Source: Alphaproteobacteria bacterium UBA6038 (GTDB taxonomy: Bacteria > Pseudomonadota > Alphaproteobacteria > Micropepsales > Micropepsaceae). Taken from it: DNA of 64,000 bases. The notes below the pieces were generated by a model. That model was given only the letters and a program-made list of their open reading frames with translations. It was not told where the DNA came from and ran no database searches. The stretch is from the NCBI GenBank assembly GCA_002429315.1, contig DIZC01000107.1:5708-69707 (forward strand), in the 5' to 3' direction. A program made the position numbers and the translations under genes. Shown one piece after another: positions 41,930-52,064 of the stretch; the stretch's first letter is position 1; each line of letters begins with the position of its first letter.

Positions 41930-42271
41930 TCACGCGTTTTCCAGCGCGATGCCTTTTTCGGCGAGGAAGGGGCCGAGCTCATCGGCCTCGTACATCTCGC
42001 GCAGGATATCGCAGCCGCCGACGAACTCGCCCTTCACATAAAGCTGCGGAATGGTCGGCCAGTTGGAGAATTCCTTGATGCCCTGACGAACCTCGGGGTC
42101 CTTCAGAACATCCACGGCTTTGAACTTCACGCCGAGGTTGGAGAGGATCTGCACCGTCGCCGCAGAGAAGCCGCATTGCGGAAACACCGGCGTTCCCTTC
42201 ATGTAAAGCACCACATCGTTCGATGCGATGTCGCTGGCAATGCGGTCGTGGGCGGTATCGGTCATGTTCAA
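41930..42271 (-). CDS. grxD: Monothiol glutaredoxin
   Basis: A 113-aa CGFS-type glutaredoxin that binds and transfers [2Fe-2S] clusters. It has VVLYMKGTPVFPQCGFSAATVQIL and WPTIPQLYVKGEFVGGCDIL, both hallmarks. Together with the nearby BolA gene it makes the usual Grx4-BolA iron-sulfur pair, separated here by one small membrane-protein gene. Confidence 0.95.
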   Translation of the reverse strand: MNMTDTAHDRIASDIASNDVVLYMKGTPVFPQCGFSAATVQILSNLGVKFKAVDVLKDPEVRQGIKEFSNWPTIPQLYVKGEFVGGCDILREMYEADELGPFLAEKGIALENA

Positions 42272-42293
42272 GTTCCTCGGCTAATCCTATGAC

Positions 42294-42626
42294 TTAGGTA
42301 TGTGCTGGTGCAGCGTCAATACGTGAGTGCTTAGGAATCAGCGCCGTTAGAGCACCCCGGATTCTTCCCCCGGCATAGAGGACCGCGCCAGCCACGAACG
42401 AGAATCCTCCGCACCAGAGAATCATTTCTCTGAAAGAGATCTTGTCGATATTGGCGACACGGGAGGGCAGAGCGGAAAGCGGATTGTAATCGGTCTCAAC
42501 CGAGACGTCGTACGCGAAGGCCACGATTACTGCGATAACGCCTGCGATCATCAACAAGACGCCCAAATACATCATGCCATTTTCGGGTGCTATGGCGGCG
42601 GTTTCCATTTGAGTTTCAGTGGTCAT
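42294..42626 (-). CDS. Hypothetical two-TM protein
   Basis: A 110-aa protein with two membrane segments (MMYLGVLLMIAGVIAVIVAFAY and LWCGGFSFVAGAVLYAGG) and a loop between. It sits between grxD and bolA in the same direction. Possibly a recent insertion in the pair or a membrane accessory; function unknown. Confidence 0.6.
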   Translation of the reverse strand: MTTETQMETAAIAPENGMMYLGVLLMIAGVIAVIVAFAYDVSVETDYNPLSALPSRVANIDKISFREMILWCGGFSFVAGAVLYAGGRIRGALTALIPKHSRIDAAPAHT

Positions 42627-42651
42627 TCAGTTCCCCCATATGTGGCTGGTG

Positions 42652-42885
42652 TTAATCCTTCGCGGCGGTTTGGAGTTGGAGAGCGTGGAGTTCGCCGCCC
42701 ATTTTCCCCTTGAGCGCTGCGTACACCATCTGGTGCTGCTGCACGCGATTCTTTCCCTTGAAGGCGGAGGACACGACCATCGCGGCCCAGTGATCGTTGT
42801 CACCGGCGAGATCGGTCATGGTGACCTCGGCGTCGGGGAACGCCTCCTTGATCAGCTTCTCGATTTCCGATGCGGCCATGGCCAT
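42652..42885 (-). CDS. BolA family protein
   Basis: A 77-aa BolA/IbaG-type protein: IEKLIKEAFPDAEVTMTDLAGDNDHWAAMVVSSAFKGKNRVQQHQMVYAAL carries the class II fold and a His that ligates the Fe-S cluster with a CGFS glutaredoxin. It follows purL, as usual in alphaproteobacteria. Confidence 0.92.
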   Translation of the reverse strand: MAMAASEIEKLIKEAFPDAEVTMTDLAGDNDHWAAMVVSSAFKGKNRVQQHQMVYAALKGKMGGELHALQLQTAAKD

Positions 42886-42921
42886 GTGGTTATCCTATCA
42901 CATTCAACGCATGCACGTTTT

Positions 42922-43055
42922 TATCCTCCCCCGCTTGCGGGGGAGGTGCCGAGCAAACGAAGTGCAGCGAGGCGGAAGGGGGAACAGGGCCGCAAATCCC
43001 CCTTCCGTCTCGGCGCTGGCGCGCCGAGCCACCTCCCCCGTAAACGGGGGAGGAT
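42922..43055. repeat. Intergenic inverted repeat, family 1 (copy a)
   Basis: Starts ATCCTCCCCCGCTTGCGGGGGAGGTGC and ends with the inverse GGGGGAGGAT, with GCGAGGCGGAAGGGGG in between. Single-ended copies occur at 46311 and 46721. It separates purL from bolA and could form a long hairpin in RNA. Confidence 0.8.
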
Positions 43056-43086
43056 AACGATGCACATGCTCTGAGGAAATTGCGCA

Positions 43087-45339
<2,253 letters not shown>

Positions 45340-45893
45340 CCTAGCTGCTCCACCACATCTCGAGAGTTGAAGTCACTCTCGCCGAAATAAGGGGGGGCGG
45401 GTCTTCCATTGGTCGCACGCGGAGACGCGGAGGCGCGAAGGGCCAGGCGAGCTTTAGCATCCTTCTCGAAGCACCCAACACCCTGTTCACAATGAACAAT
45501 TTGCAAAATGTACATTCGAACCTTCGAAAACTGAGGGGAGTCCCCCTCCGCGGGGTCCACATCTTGCGGCTCAACAGGTCCCGGCGCATTTGATTTGCGA
45601 AAATGGGGGGTGGGGTCCCCCCACCTGTCATCCCCGGCCGAGCGGCGCGCAGTGCCGCGAGGGGAAGGGGACCCAGGTAGTCGAATGGGCGTGACCTCAG
45701 AGAGTAAGTGGTGGGGGCGCGGCTAACCTCGCGTACCCGGGTGGTTGAACCGTCTGGGTCCCATCCCCTCGAACCGCGCGCGGGCGCGCGGTTCTCGCCG
45801 GGGATGACCGTGTGTGCTTGAACCCGCACTGAACCCTCATCTTCTAACTGTCGCATTTATGATACATAGAACGTCTGGCGAACACAAGAGCCG
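45340..45893. other. Intergenic region upstream of purL
   Basis: About 550 bases. It holds the family 2 inverted repeat (45627-45808) and no supportable gene. The purL promoter may lie here, but I cannot point to a clear one. Confidence 0.5.
45627..45808. repeat. Intergenic inverted repeat, family 2
   Basis: TGTCATCCCCGGCCGAGCGG...GGACCCAG at the left is answered by CTGGGTCCCATCCCCTCG...GCCGGGGATGAC at the right, about 75 bases apart. Repeats of this TCATCCCCGGC type are scattered in alphaproteobacterial genomes. Confidence 0.75.
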
Positions 45894-46175
45894 TTACTTA
45901 CCTTGGGCGAGCCGCTTTTCGGGCGCGCTGACGGCAAGCATGCACTCGGCGAATGTGTCGAGCATCCACTTCCGGTCCGCTTGCTCATTGCCGGGATGAT
46001 GTTTTCCAAACCCCTTACCTTCGGCCCCCGCAACGTGGATGGCGAGCCAGTACGCAACCACTTCGGGGCTAGTTGGTCCAGATTCGCGCGCCCGTTTCAG
46101 AATTAACGCGGCCAGCGCGAGGGCGAGCGCAAGCGCTATAAGTGCAACCAAAGCGATATACGCGACAGAGCCCAT
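45894..46175 (-). CDS. Small membrane protein
   Basis: A 93-aa protein from ATG 46175 (after GGAGGCGGGA). It has one long hydrophobic segment rich in Ala/Leu (ALVALIALALALALAALILKR) and a soluble tail with a WLAIHVAG segment. It lies between the broken DUF559 gene and purL. Function unknown. Confidence 0.55.
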   Translation of the reverse strand: MGSVAYIALVALIALALALALAALILKRARESGPTSPEVVAYWLAIHVAGAEGKGFGKHHPGNEQADRKWMLDTFAECMLAVSAPEKRLAQGK

Positions 46176-46308
46176 TCCCGCCTCCAAGTAATTCGATCGT
46201 CAACTCATGTATTCGCGCGGCCGAAACGTGGAAGGGTTTGAATTTTACCCCAACCCCTCCAGCAGGCCCTCGAACAGCGCGCGGCCGTCGGTGGCCATCG
46301 CGCAAATC

Positions 46309-46717
46309 TTATCCTCCCCCGCCTGCGGGGGAGGTGCCGAGCGAGCGTTTCGCGAGCGAGGCGGAAGGGGGAAGGTGCGAGAGGATGACCGCAAGCGCAT
46401 AGTCTAAATCCTCGTAGATCGCAGTGTTCGGAACGCGCAGCACACGCCATCCTTTAGATCGCACGTAGGCATCACGACGCCGATCATGCGCCATCTCTTC
46501 CTCGGTGCCATGCGTTTCGCCATCCACTTCCACGATCAGCTTGCCGGCATGGATCGCGAAATCTGCGATTTAGGGGACCGACCGGATGCTGGCGGCGAAA
46601 GTTATAGCCGATCTCCCTCAGGTTGCGCAGATGCACCCATAGAATGACTTCGGCCTTCGTCATCTGGCGGCGAAGCACCTTGGCTTTCGCGCGAGCGTTG
46701 TCTTCACCCTTCCGCAA
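46309..46717 (-). pseudogene. DUF559 endonuclease-like gene, frameshifted
   Basis: The first part (46717 down to about 46570) reads ARAKAKVLRRQMTKAEVILWVHLRN and YNFRRQHPVGP; the second part in another frame reads IADFAIHAGKLIVEVDGETHGT through VLRVPNTAIYEDLDYAL. Together they form the full DUF559 (Vsr-like) domain. An extra base and a TAA fall just after HPVGP. It may be decayed or a sequencing error. It is enclosed by inverted family 1 repeats. Confidence 0.82.
46311..46375 (+). repeat. Family 1 intergenic repeat, copy b
   Basis: ATCCTCCCCCGCCTGCGGGG then GAGGTGCCGAGCGAGC and GAGGCGGAAGGGGG. It overlaps the 3' end of the broken DUF559 frame. Confidence 0.8.
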
Positions 46718-46720
46718 AGA

Positions 46721-46783
46721 TCCCCCTACCGGCTCGCACTCGCTTCGCTCGCGCTCGCCACCTCCCCCGCAAGCGGGGGAGGA
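46721..46783 (-). repeat. Family 1 intergenic repeat, copy c (inverted)
   Basis: Reverse orientation of copy b: CCCCCTACCGGCTCGC then CCACCTCCCCCGCAAGCGGG and GGAGGAT. It stands directly before the start of the DUF559 frame, so copies b and c enclose that gene head to tail inverted. Confidence 0.8.
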
Positions 46784-46808
46784 TAATTCAATGCGAAACC
46801 GCTCCCAT

Positions 46809-47477
46809 TCATCCCAAGCCCTCCAGCAGGCTTTCGAACAGGGCGCGGCCGTCGGTGCCGCCGAGCAGCGGATCGCAGACGCGCTCGGGATGCGGCATCA
46901 GCCCCAGCACGTTGCGCTTCTCGTTGAGGATGCCGGCAATGTTGCGCGCGCTGCCGTTGGGGTTCTCGCCCTCCGCATAGCGAAACACCACGCGGCCTTC
47001 GCCTTCCAGCCGATCGAGCGTGTCGTCATCGGCGGTGTAATTGCCTTCGCCGTTCGCCACCGGAAACGTCACGCGCTGGCCGGAATCGTATTTGCGGGTG
47101 AAAACGGACTGCGTCTCCGTCACTTCCAGGCCTACGCCGCGGCAGGTGAATTTCAGCCCCGCATTGCGCATCAGCGCGCCGGGCAGCAGGCGGCTTTCGC
47201 ACAGCACCTGAAAGCCATTGCAGATGCCGAGCACGGTGACGCCTTTTTGCGCTTTCTCGATCACATCGCGCATAGCGTTCGACAGCGCCGCCATCGCACC
47301 GGAGCGGAGGTAATCGCCGTAGGCAAAGCCGCCGGGCAGCACGATGAGATCGACATCGGGGATTTCGGAATCCGCGTGCCACACCATGTGCGGCTTGTTG
47401 CCGGTCACCTGCTCCAGCGCCACCGCCGCATCGCGGTCGCAGTTGGAGGCGGGGAAAACGACGACGGCGGATTTCAT
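46809..47477 (-). CDS. purQ: Phosphoribosylformylglycinamidine synthase, PurQ subunit
   Basis: A 222-aa class I glutamine amidotransferase that feeds ammonia to PurL. It has VVVFPASNCDRDAA, IVLPGGFAYGDYLRSGAM, the nucleophile in GVTVLGICNGFQVL and the HPE triad part in GLMPHPERVCDP. It follows purS by about 150 bases that hold a family 3 repeat. Confidence 0.97.
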   Translation of the reverse strand: MKSAVVVFPASNCDRDAAVALEQVTGNKPHMVWHADSEIPDVDLIVLPGGFAYGDYLRSGAMAALSNAMRDVIEKAQKGVTVLGICNGFQVLCESRLLPGALMRNAGLKFTCRGVGLEVTETQSVFTRKYDSGQRVTFPVANGEGNYTADDDTLDRLEGEGRVVFRYAEGENPNGSARNIAGILNEKRNVLGLMPHPERVCDPLLGGTDGRALFESLLEGLG

Positions 47478-47501
47478 CGAATCGGCCCCCCAACAACAAA
47501 C

Positions 47502-47616
47502 TTGTCATGGCCCGCGAACGCGGGCCACCCAGTAGCGCGCGTCCGCGCGCGAAAAGAGTCGTTTGTGGCGCAGACGCGCCCCGGCTGGGTGGCCCGGTCA
47601 AGCCGGGCCATGACAA
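47502..47616. repeat. Intergenic inverted repeat, family 3
   Basis: TTGTCATGGCCCGCGAACGCGGGCCACCCAG and the inverse CTGGGTGGCCCGG...CCGGGCCATGACAA enclose about 50 bases. A single-ended copy lies at 47888-47916. It separates purQ from purS. Confidence 0.75.
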
Positions 47617-47627
47617 ATGGGGGCCTG

Positions 47628-47870
47628 CTACGCTTTGAGCTCAATCTCGTATTTCTCGATCACGGTGTTGGCGAGGAGCTTCTGGCACATCTCGTTGAGT
47701 GCGGCGCGGGCTTTTCCCGCATCCGATTCATGCAGATCGATGTCGATCACCTTGCCCTGGCGGACGTCACCGACACTCGAAAAGCCGAGTCCGTTGAGCG
47801 CGTGTCCGATCGCCTTGCCCTGTGGATCGAGCACGCCGTTTTTCAATGTCACGAAGACGCGCGCTTTCAT
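47628..47870 (-). CDS. purS: Phosphoribosylformylglycinamidine synthase, PurS subunit
   Basis: An 80-aa small subunit that joins PurQ and PurL: KARVFVTLKNGVLDPQGKAIGHALNGLGFSSVGDVRQGKVIDIDL is the typical fold. It stands between purC and purQ. Confidence 0.95.
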   Translation of the reverse strand: MKARVFVTLKNGVLDPQGKAIGHALNGLGFSSVGDVRQGKVIDIDLHESDAGKARAALNEMCQKLLANTVIEKYEIELKA

Positions 47871-47887
47871 CGTAATAATTCCAATCC

Positions 47888-47916
47888 GTCATGGCCGGGC
47901 TTGTCCCGGCCACCCA
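47888..47916. repeat. Family 3 repeat, single-ended copy
   Basis: GTCATGGCCGGG, CTTGT and CCCGGCCACCCA form a short hairpin in the purC-purS gap, matching one arm of 47502-47616. Confidence 0.65.
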
Positions 47917-47991
47917 TGAACATCTTCGCCAACCTTGTGCATAGATGGCCGCCACAAGGACGGCCAAGACGGTAAAGAGAACGTCTCACGG

Positions 47992-48756
47992 CTACCGCAC
48001 CAGCACCGGGCCCTTGACTTCTCCCTGTACCGATTCGGGCATGATGCCCAGGCGCCGCGCCACTTCGGAATATGCCTCCACCACGCCGCCCATGTCGCGG
48101 CGGAAACGGTCCTTGTCCATTTTCTCGTTGGTGGTGACATCCCACAGGCGGCAGGAATCGGGACTGATCTCGTCGGCCAGCACGATGCGCATGTAATCGT
48201 TTTCCCACAGCCGCCCGAACTCGAGCTTGAAATCCACCAGCTTGATGCCGACGCCAAGGAAAAGCCCGGACAGGAAATCGTTGATGCGGATCGACAAATT
48301 GACCATGTCGTCGAGGTCCTGCGGCGCCGCCCAGCCGAAGGCGGTGATGTGCTCCTCGCTTACCCAGGGATCGTGCAGCTTGTCGTTCTTGTAGAAGTAC
48401 TCGATGATCGAGCGCGGCAGCACCTGGCCTTCCTCGATGCCGAGGCGCTTGGCCAGCGAGCCCGCCGCGATATTCCGCACCACCACTTCCAGCGGAATGA
48501 TCTCCACCTCCTTCACCAGCTGCTCGCGCATGTTGAGGCGACGCACGAAATGCGTCGGCACGCCGATCGCGTTCAGCTGGCTCATCAGGTATTCGCTGAT
48601 GCGGTTGTTGAGTACGCCCTTGCCGTCGAGCGTGGCTTTTTTGGTGGCGTCGAAGGCGGTGGTGTCGTCCTTGAAATACTGGATCACGGTGCCGGGCTCC
48701 GGCCCCTCGTAGAGGATCTTGGCCTTGCCTTCGTAAATCTGGCGGCGGCGTTTCAT
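47992..48756 (-). CDS. purC: Phosphoribosylaminoimidazole-succinocarboxamide synthase
   Basis: A 254-aa SAICAR synthetase. RRQIYEGKAKILYEGPEPGTVIQYFKDDTTAF is the ATP-binding start, then LEVVVRNIAAGSLAKRLGI and KLVDFKLEFGR and LADEISPDSCRLWD. ATG at 48756; the upstream frame extension has no family features. First gene of the purine run here. Confidence 0.97.
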   Translation of the reverse strand: MKRRRQIYEGKAKILYEGPEPGTVIQYFKDDTTAFDATKKATLDGKGVLNNRISEYLMSQLNAIGVPTHFVRRLNMREQLVKEVEIIPLEVVVRNIAAGSLAKRLGIEEGQVLPRSIIEYFYKNDKLHDPWVSEEHITAFGWAAPQDLDDMVNLSIRINDFLSGLFLGVGIKLVDFKLEFGRLWENDYMRIVLADEISPDSCRLWDVTTNEKMDKDRFRRDMGGVVEAYSEVARRLGIMPESVQGEVKGPVLVR

Positions 48757-48968
48757 GGACGGGTCCTTTCCGGGACGCTGTCGCGCTGGCCCCAAAAAGC
48801 GAAACGGGGCAGGGGCCCCGTTTGGGAGACTACCCTATCGGCGGGGGGCCGGGGGCGCAATGATTCGTATATGGGAGGGCGGGTCGCGCGAAGCCGGGGC
48901 TTCGGCTATTGTCAGGCACGGGCCGCAGGTGTCTCGTGAGGTTTTCTGTTGTTTTTCAAGAGGTTGGA

Positions 48969-49301
48969 ATGAGCGGATCGTTTCAGGATCGCGAGAAGGC
49001 GTTCGAGTCCAAATGGGCCCATGACGAGGAGCTGCGCTTCAAGGTCATCGCTCGGCGCAACAAGCTGCTGGGCCTGTGGGCGGCCGAGCAGATGGGGATT
49101 TCGAGCGATGAGGCGCAGGAATACGCCAAAGGCGTCGTTCGGGCCGATTTTGAGGAGGCGGGGCACGAGGACGTGGTGCGCAAGGTACGGAAGGATTTCG
49201 AGGCCAAGGGCATCGCCCGCTCCGATCACGCCATAAGGGTGAAGATGGAAGAGCTGCTCGCCACCGCCACCGACCAAATCCTGCACGAAACGGGGAAATA
49301 G
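48969..49301 (+). CDS. F1-ATPase inhibitor zeta subunit (DUF1476)
   Basis: A 110-aa helical protein: SFQDREKAFESKWAHDEELRFKVIARRNKLLGLWAAEQMG is the hallmark start of the alphaproteobacterial zeta subunit, which blocks ATP hydrolysis by F1. ATG at 48969 with GGTTGG before. It diverges from purC and supports an alphaproteobacterial host. Confidence 0.92.
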   Translation: MSGSFQDREKAFESKWAHDEELRFKVIARRNKLLGLWAAEQMGISSDEAQEYAKGVVRADFEEAGHEDVVRKVRKDFEAKGIARSDHAIRVKMEELLATATDQILHETGK

Positions 49302-49304
49302 GTT

Positions 49305-50222
49305 TCAGCTGCCGCGCAGAGCGGCGAGTGCCTGTGGGTAGCGGCGCGAGAGCGGCACCGCGAGGTCTGCGACTTTGATCGTGTAGTCGCCGGAACCATC
49401 CGGTTTCAGGCCGGTCACGACTTGCGTGTTCACCAGCCACGAGCGGTGGGTGCGCACAAAACCGTGGCCGCTCAATTCCCGTTCCAGCCTGGAGAGCGGC
49501 GAGCGCATCAGGAATCTGCGGCCGTCGTGCAGCACGAATTCCACATAATTGCCGGCCGACGATATCGCCAGTACATCCTGGAGCCGCACGCGCGTTAGCT
49601 TCGCGCCGTCCCGGATGTCATAGGTACTTTCGTTCGGGTTGCTCGAAGCTGCGGGCGTTCTGAGCCGTTCGGCAAGCCAGAAGCCCGTCAACAGCAACAC
49701 ATACGCGAATGCGTCCTTGCGCAACTCGTAGAGAAACTGCGGGCCGATGGGCCCGTAGCCATACGTTTTTCCGGCAAGGGCGTAGACGAGCTTCCGCATC
49801 GCAACGAAGCCGCCGACGTGGCAGGCGGAGAACAGGACTGCGGCGACCGGATGCACAATCAGCGCGCGCCATCCCGGCCGCGGCGTGAGCGGCGCCACCC
49901 GGTACGCCACCCATGGCAACCAGGTGAAGAAAAGGAAGCTGAGCCAACTCGAACCTTCCCAGATAATCGGCCGCAGCGCGCCCAGCTGCGGCTCTTCGTG
50001 ATAAATTGTGATCACGTTTCCAGTGTTGATCGCGCCGGCGAGCGCCACGAACGCCAGCGAGCCATAGAGGAAGGCTCGGCGGCCCGCGCCGTCCGTCCCG
50101 AATAAGCCGCCGTTCGTCACCTGCTGCCACCACCGGTCACTGCGGGATGGCCGCGTGGCACCTTCCGCTTTGCGGGGCGCGGTGATTGCGGAAGACTGCT
50201 CTCGCTCAAGGGTGTCGGACAC
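49305..50222 (-). CDS. LytTR-domain membrane transcription regulator
   Basis: A 305-aa protein with four membrane segments (residues ~50-180) and a C-terminal LytTR DNA-binding domain (~205-300: VRLQDVLAISSAGNYVEFVLHDGRRFLMRSPLSRLERELSGHGFVRTHRSWLVN). It probably senses a membrane signal and binds DNA directly. It diverges from the FAD oxidoreductase gene with a 45-base gap, so it may control it. Confidence 0.87.
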   Translation of the reverse strand: MSDTLEREQSSAITAPRKAEGATRPSRSDRWWQQVTNGGLFGTDGAGRRAFLYGSLAFVALAGAINTGNVITIYHEEPQLGALRPIIWEGSSWLSFLFFTWLPWVAYRVAPLTPRPGWRALIVHPVAAVLFSACHVGGFVAMRKLVYALAGKTYGYGPIGPQFLYELRKDAFAYVLLLTGFWLAERLRTPAASSNPNESTYDIRDGAKLTRVRLQDVLAISSAGNYVEFVLHDGRRFLMRSPLSRLERELSGHGFVRTHRSWLVNTQVVTGLKPDGSGDYTIKVADLAVPLSRRYPQALAALRGS

Positions 50223-50267
50223 GGCGGCGGATATCAGCCCAAGCCGGTGACAATTGGAAGGTGAGGC

Positions 50268-52064
50268 ATGCGCAGACGGGATGTGCTTACGGCAGCGATC
50301 AGCGCGGCGGCGTTACCACTCTGCGCAGGGGCGGAGAAGCTCGTCGCACCGATCACCCGGGCGGTTCGGCGGGTCCGGCCGGGCGAGGCTGGGTGGCCGG
50401 GGGCGGCGGAATGGCAGAGGCTGCGGCAAGCGGTCGGCCGCAATCTGATCGAGGTGCATCCGCTGTTTGCGGCCTGCCCCGCCGATCCGAAGGGCGCCGC
50501 CTGCCACGACGTCCTGCAGCACATCCGCAATCCCTTTTACATCGGCGACCAGGCGGCAGGCACGCAGGTTTCCGGCTGGCTGGATGCGTGGACGCCGGCG
50601 GCGAGTGCGTATGCGGTGAAGGCGCGTAATGCCGCCGATGTCGCAGCGGCGGTGAACTTTGCCCGTGATCACAATTTGCGGCTCGTGGTGAAGGGCGGCG
50701 GCCACAGCTACCAGGGCACCTCCAACGCGCCCGACTCGCTCTTGATCTGGACGCGCGACATGCACACCGTGACCTTGCACGATGCGTTCGTGCCGCAGGG
50801 CTGCGAGGGCAAGGTCGCGCCGCAGCCGGCGGTGACCGCCGAGTCCGGCGCCATGTGGATCGATCTGTACAATGCGGTGACCGGCAAGGCCGGTCGGTAT
50901 GTGCAGGGTGGCGGCTGCACCACGGTCGGCGTCGCCGGGCTCATCCAGAGCGGCGGGTTTGGGAGCTTCTCGAAAGGCTTCGGCACGGCAGCGTCCTCGC
51001 TGCTGGAAGCGGAGATCGTGACGGCAGATGGTGCCGTGCGCATTGCCAATGCCTGTACCAATCCCGATCTCTTCTGGGCGCTGAAAGGCGGCGGCGGCGG
51101 CAGCTGGGGCGTGGTGACGAAACTCACCTTGAAGACACACGATCTGCCGCAGAACTTCGGCGGGGCGGCCGGAAAGATCCAGGCGCATTCCGACGATGCA
51201 TTCCGGAAGCTGATCGCCCAGTTCGTGCGCTTCTATGCGAGCGCGCTGTTCAATCCGCACTGGGGGGAGCAGGCGGCGTTTGGGGCGGACAACAGGCTCA
51301 AGATCTCCATGGTGTGCCAGGGACTGACGCGGGCAGAGGCGAAAGCCGTGTGGCAGCCCTTCTTCGATTGGGTGAACGCCGCGCCGAAGGACTATTCCGT
51401 CGTCGACAAATTGCGCGCAGGTGCCGGCGATTCACGGCACTGGTGGGATGTCATCGGCAACGATTCAATGAACCGCGACACACGGTCCGGCGCGCCGGAA
51501 GATCATGGCTGGTGCCAGGGCGACCAGGATCAGGTGGGAGCCTTCCTGCACGGCTACGATTCGCTGTGGCTGCCGGCATCGCTGCTCCAACCGGCGCAGC
51601 AGCAACGGTTCGTGGACGCGCTGTTCGCGGCCAGCCGCTACAAGGAGGTGGGACTTCACTTCAACAAAGGATTGGCGGGGGCGCCGGCGCCGGCGATTGC
51701 CGCGGCGAAGGATACCGCCACCAACCCGGCGGTGACCGATGCGTTCGTGCTCGCCATCATCGCAGATGGCGAAGGGCCGGCTTATCCCGACATGCCCGGG
51801 GCCGCCGTCAAGGAGAGCACGGCGCGAAAGGATGCGCAGATGATCGATCTTGCGACGGCAGAGCTGCGCAAGATCGCGCCGAACGCGGGCTCGTATGTTT
51901 CGGAGAGCAATTACTTCAATGCGCGCTGGCAGCAGGCTTTCTGGGGGCAGAACTATGCCAAGCTGCGCGCCGTGAAAGAGACGTACGATCCCGGCGGGCT
52001 GTTCTTCGTGCATCACGGCGTGGGCAGCGAAAACTGGAGCGCGGACGGATTTACAAAAACATGA
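50268..52064 (+). CDS. FAD-linked oxidoreductase (BBE type) with Tat signal
   Basis: A 598-aa secreted flavoprotein. The N-terminus is a twin-arginine signal (MRRRDVLTAAISAAALPLCAG). The FAD-binding PCMH domain has LRLVVKGGGHSYQGTSNAPD with the conserved His, and QGGGCTTVGVAGLIQSGGFGSFSKGFG; the C-terminal YVSESNYFNARWQQAFWGQNYAKLRAVKETYDPGGLFFVHHGVG is the berberine-bridge-like end. Probably oxidises a sugar or alcohol in the periplasm. It overlaps the PQQ dehydrogenase by 4 bases. Confidence 0.87.
   Translation: MRRRDVLTAAISAAALPLCAGAEKLVAPITRAVRRVRPGEAGWPGAAEWQRLRQAVGRNLIEVHPLFAACPADPKGAACHDVLQHIRNPFYIGDQAAGTQVSGWLDAWTPAASAYAVKARNAADVAAAVNFARDHNLRLVVKGGGHSYQGTSNAPDSLLIWTRDMHTVTLHDAFVPQGCEGKVAPQPAVTAESGAMWIDLYNAVTGKAGRYVQGGGCTTVGVAGLIQSGGFGSFSKGFGTAASSLLEAEIVTADGAVRIANACTNPDLFWALKGGGGGSWGVVTKLTLKTHDLPQNFGGAAGKIQAHSDDAFRKLIAQFVRFYASALFNPHWGEQAAFGADNRLKISMVCQGLTRAEAKAVWQPFFDWVNAAPKDYSVVDKLRAGAGDSRHWWDVIGNDSMNRDTRSGAPEDHGWCQGDQDQVGAFLHGYDSLWLPASLLQPAQQQRFVDALFAASRYKEVGLHFNKGLAGAPAPAIAAAKDTATNPAVTDAFVLAIIADGEGPAYPDMPGAAVKESTARKDAQMIDLATAELRKIAPNAGSYVSESNYFNARWQQAFWGQNYAKLRAVKETYDPGGLFFVHHGVGSENWSADGFTKT

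Noticed and set aside
46623..47975. A 450-codon plus-strand frame opposite purQ/purS
   Set aside because: Antisense shadow that also crosses repeats; the purine genes on the other strand are certain.
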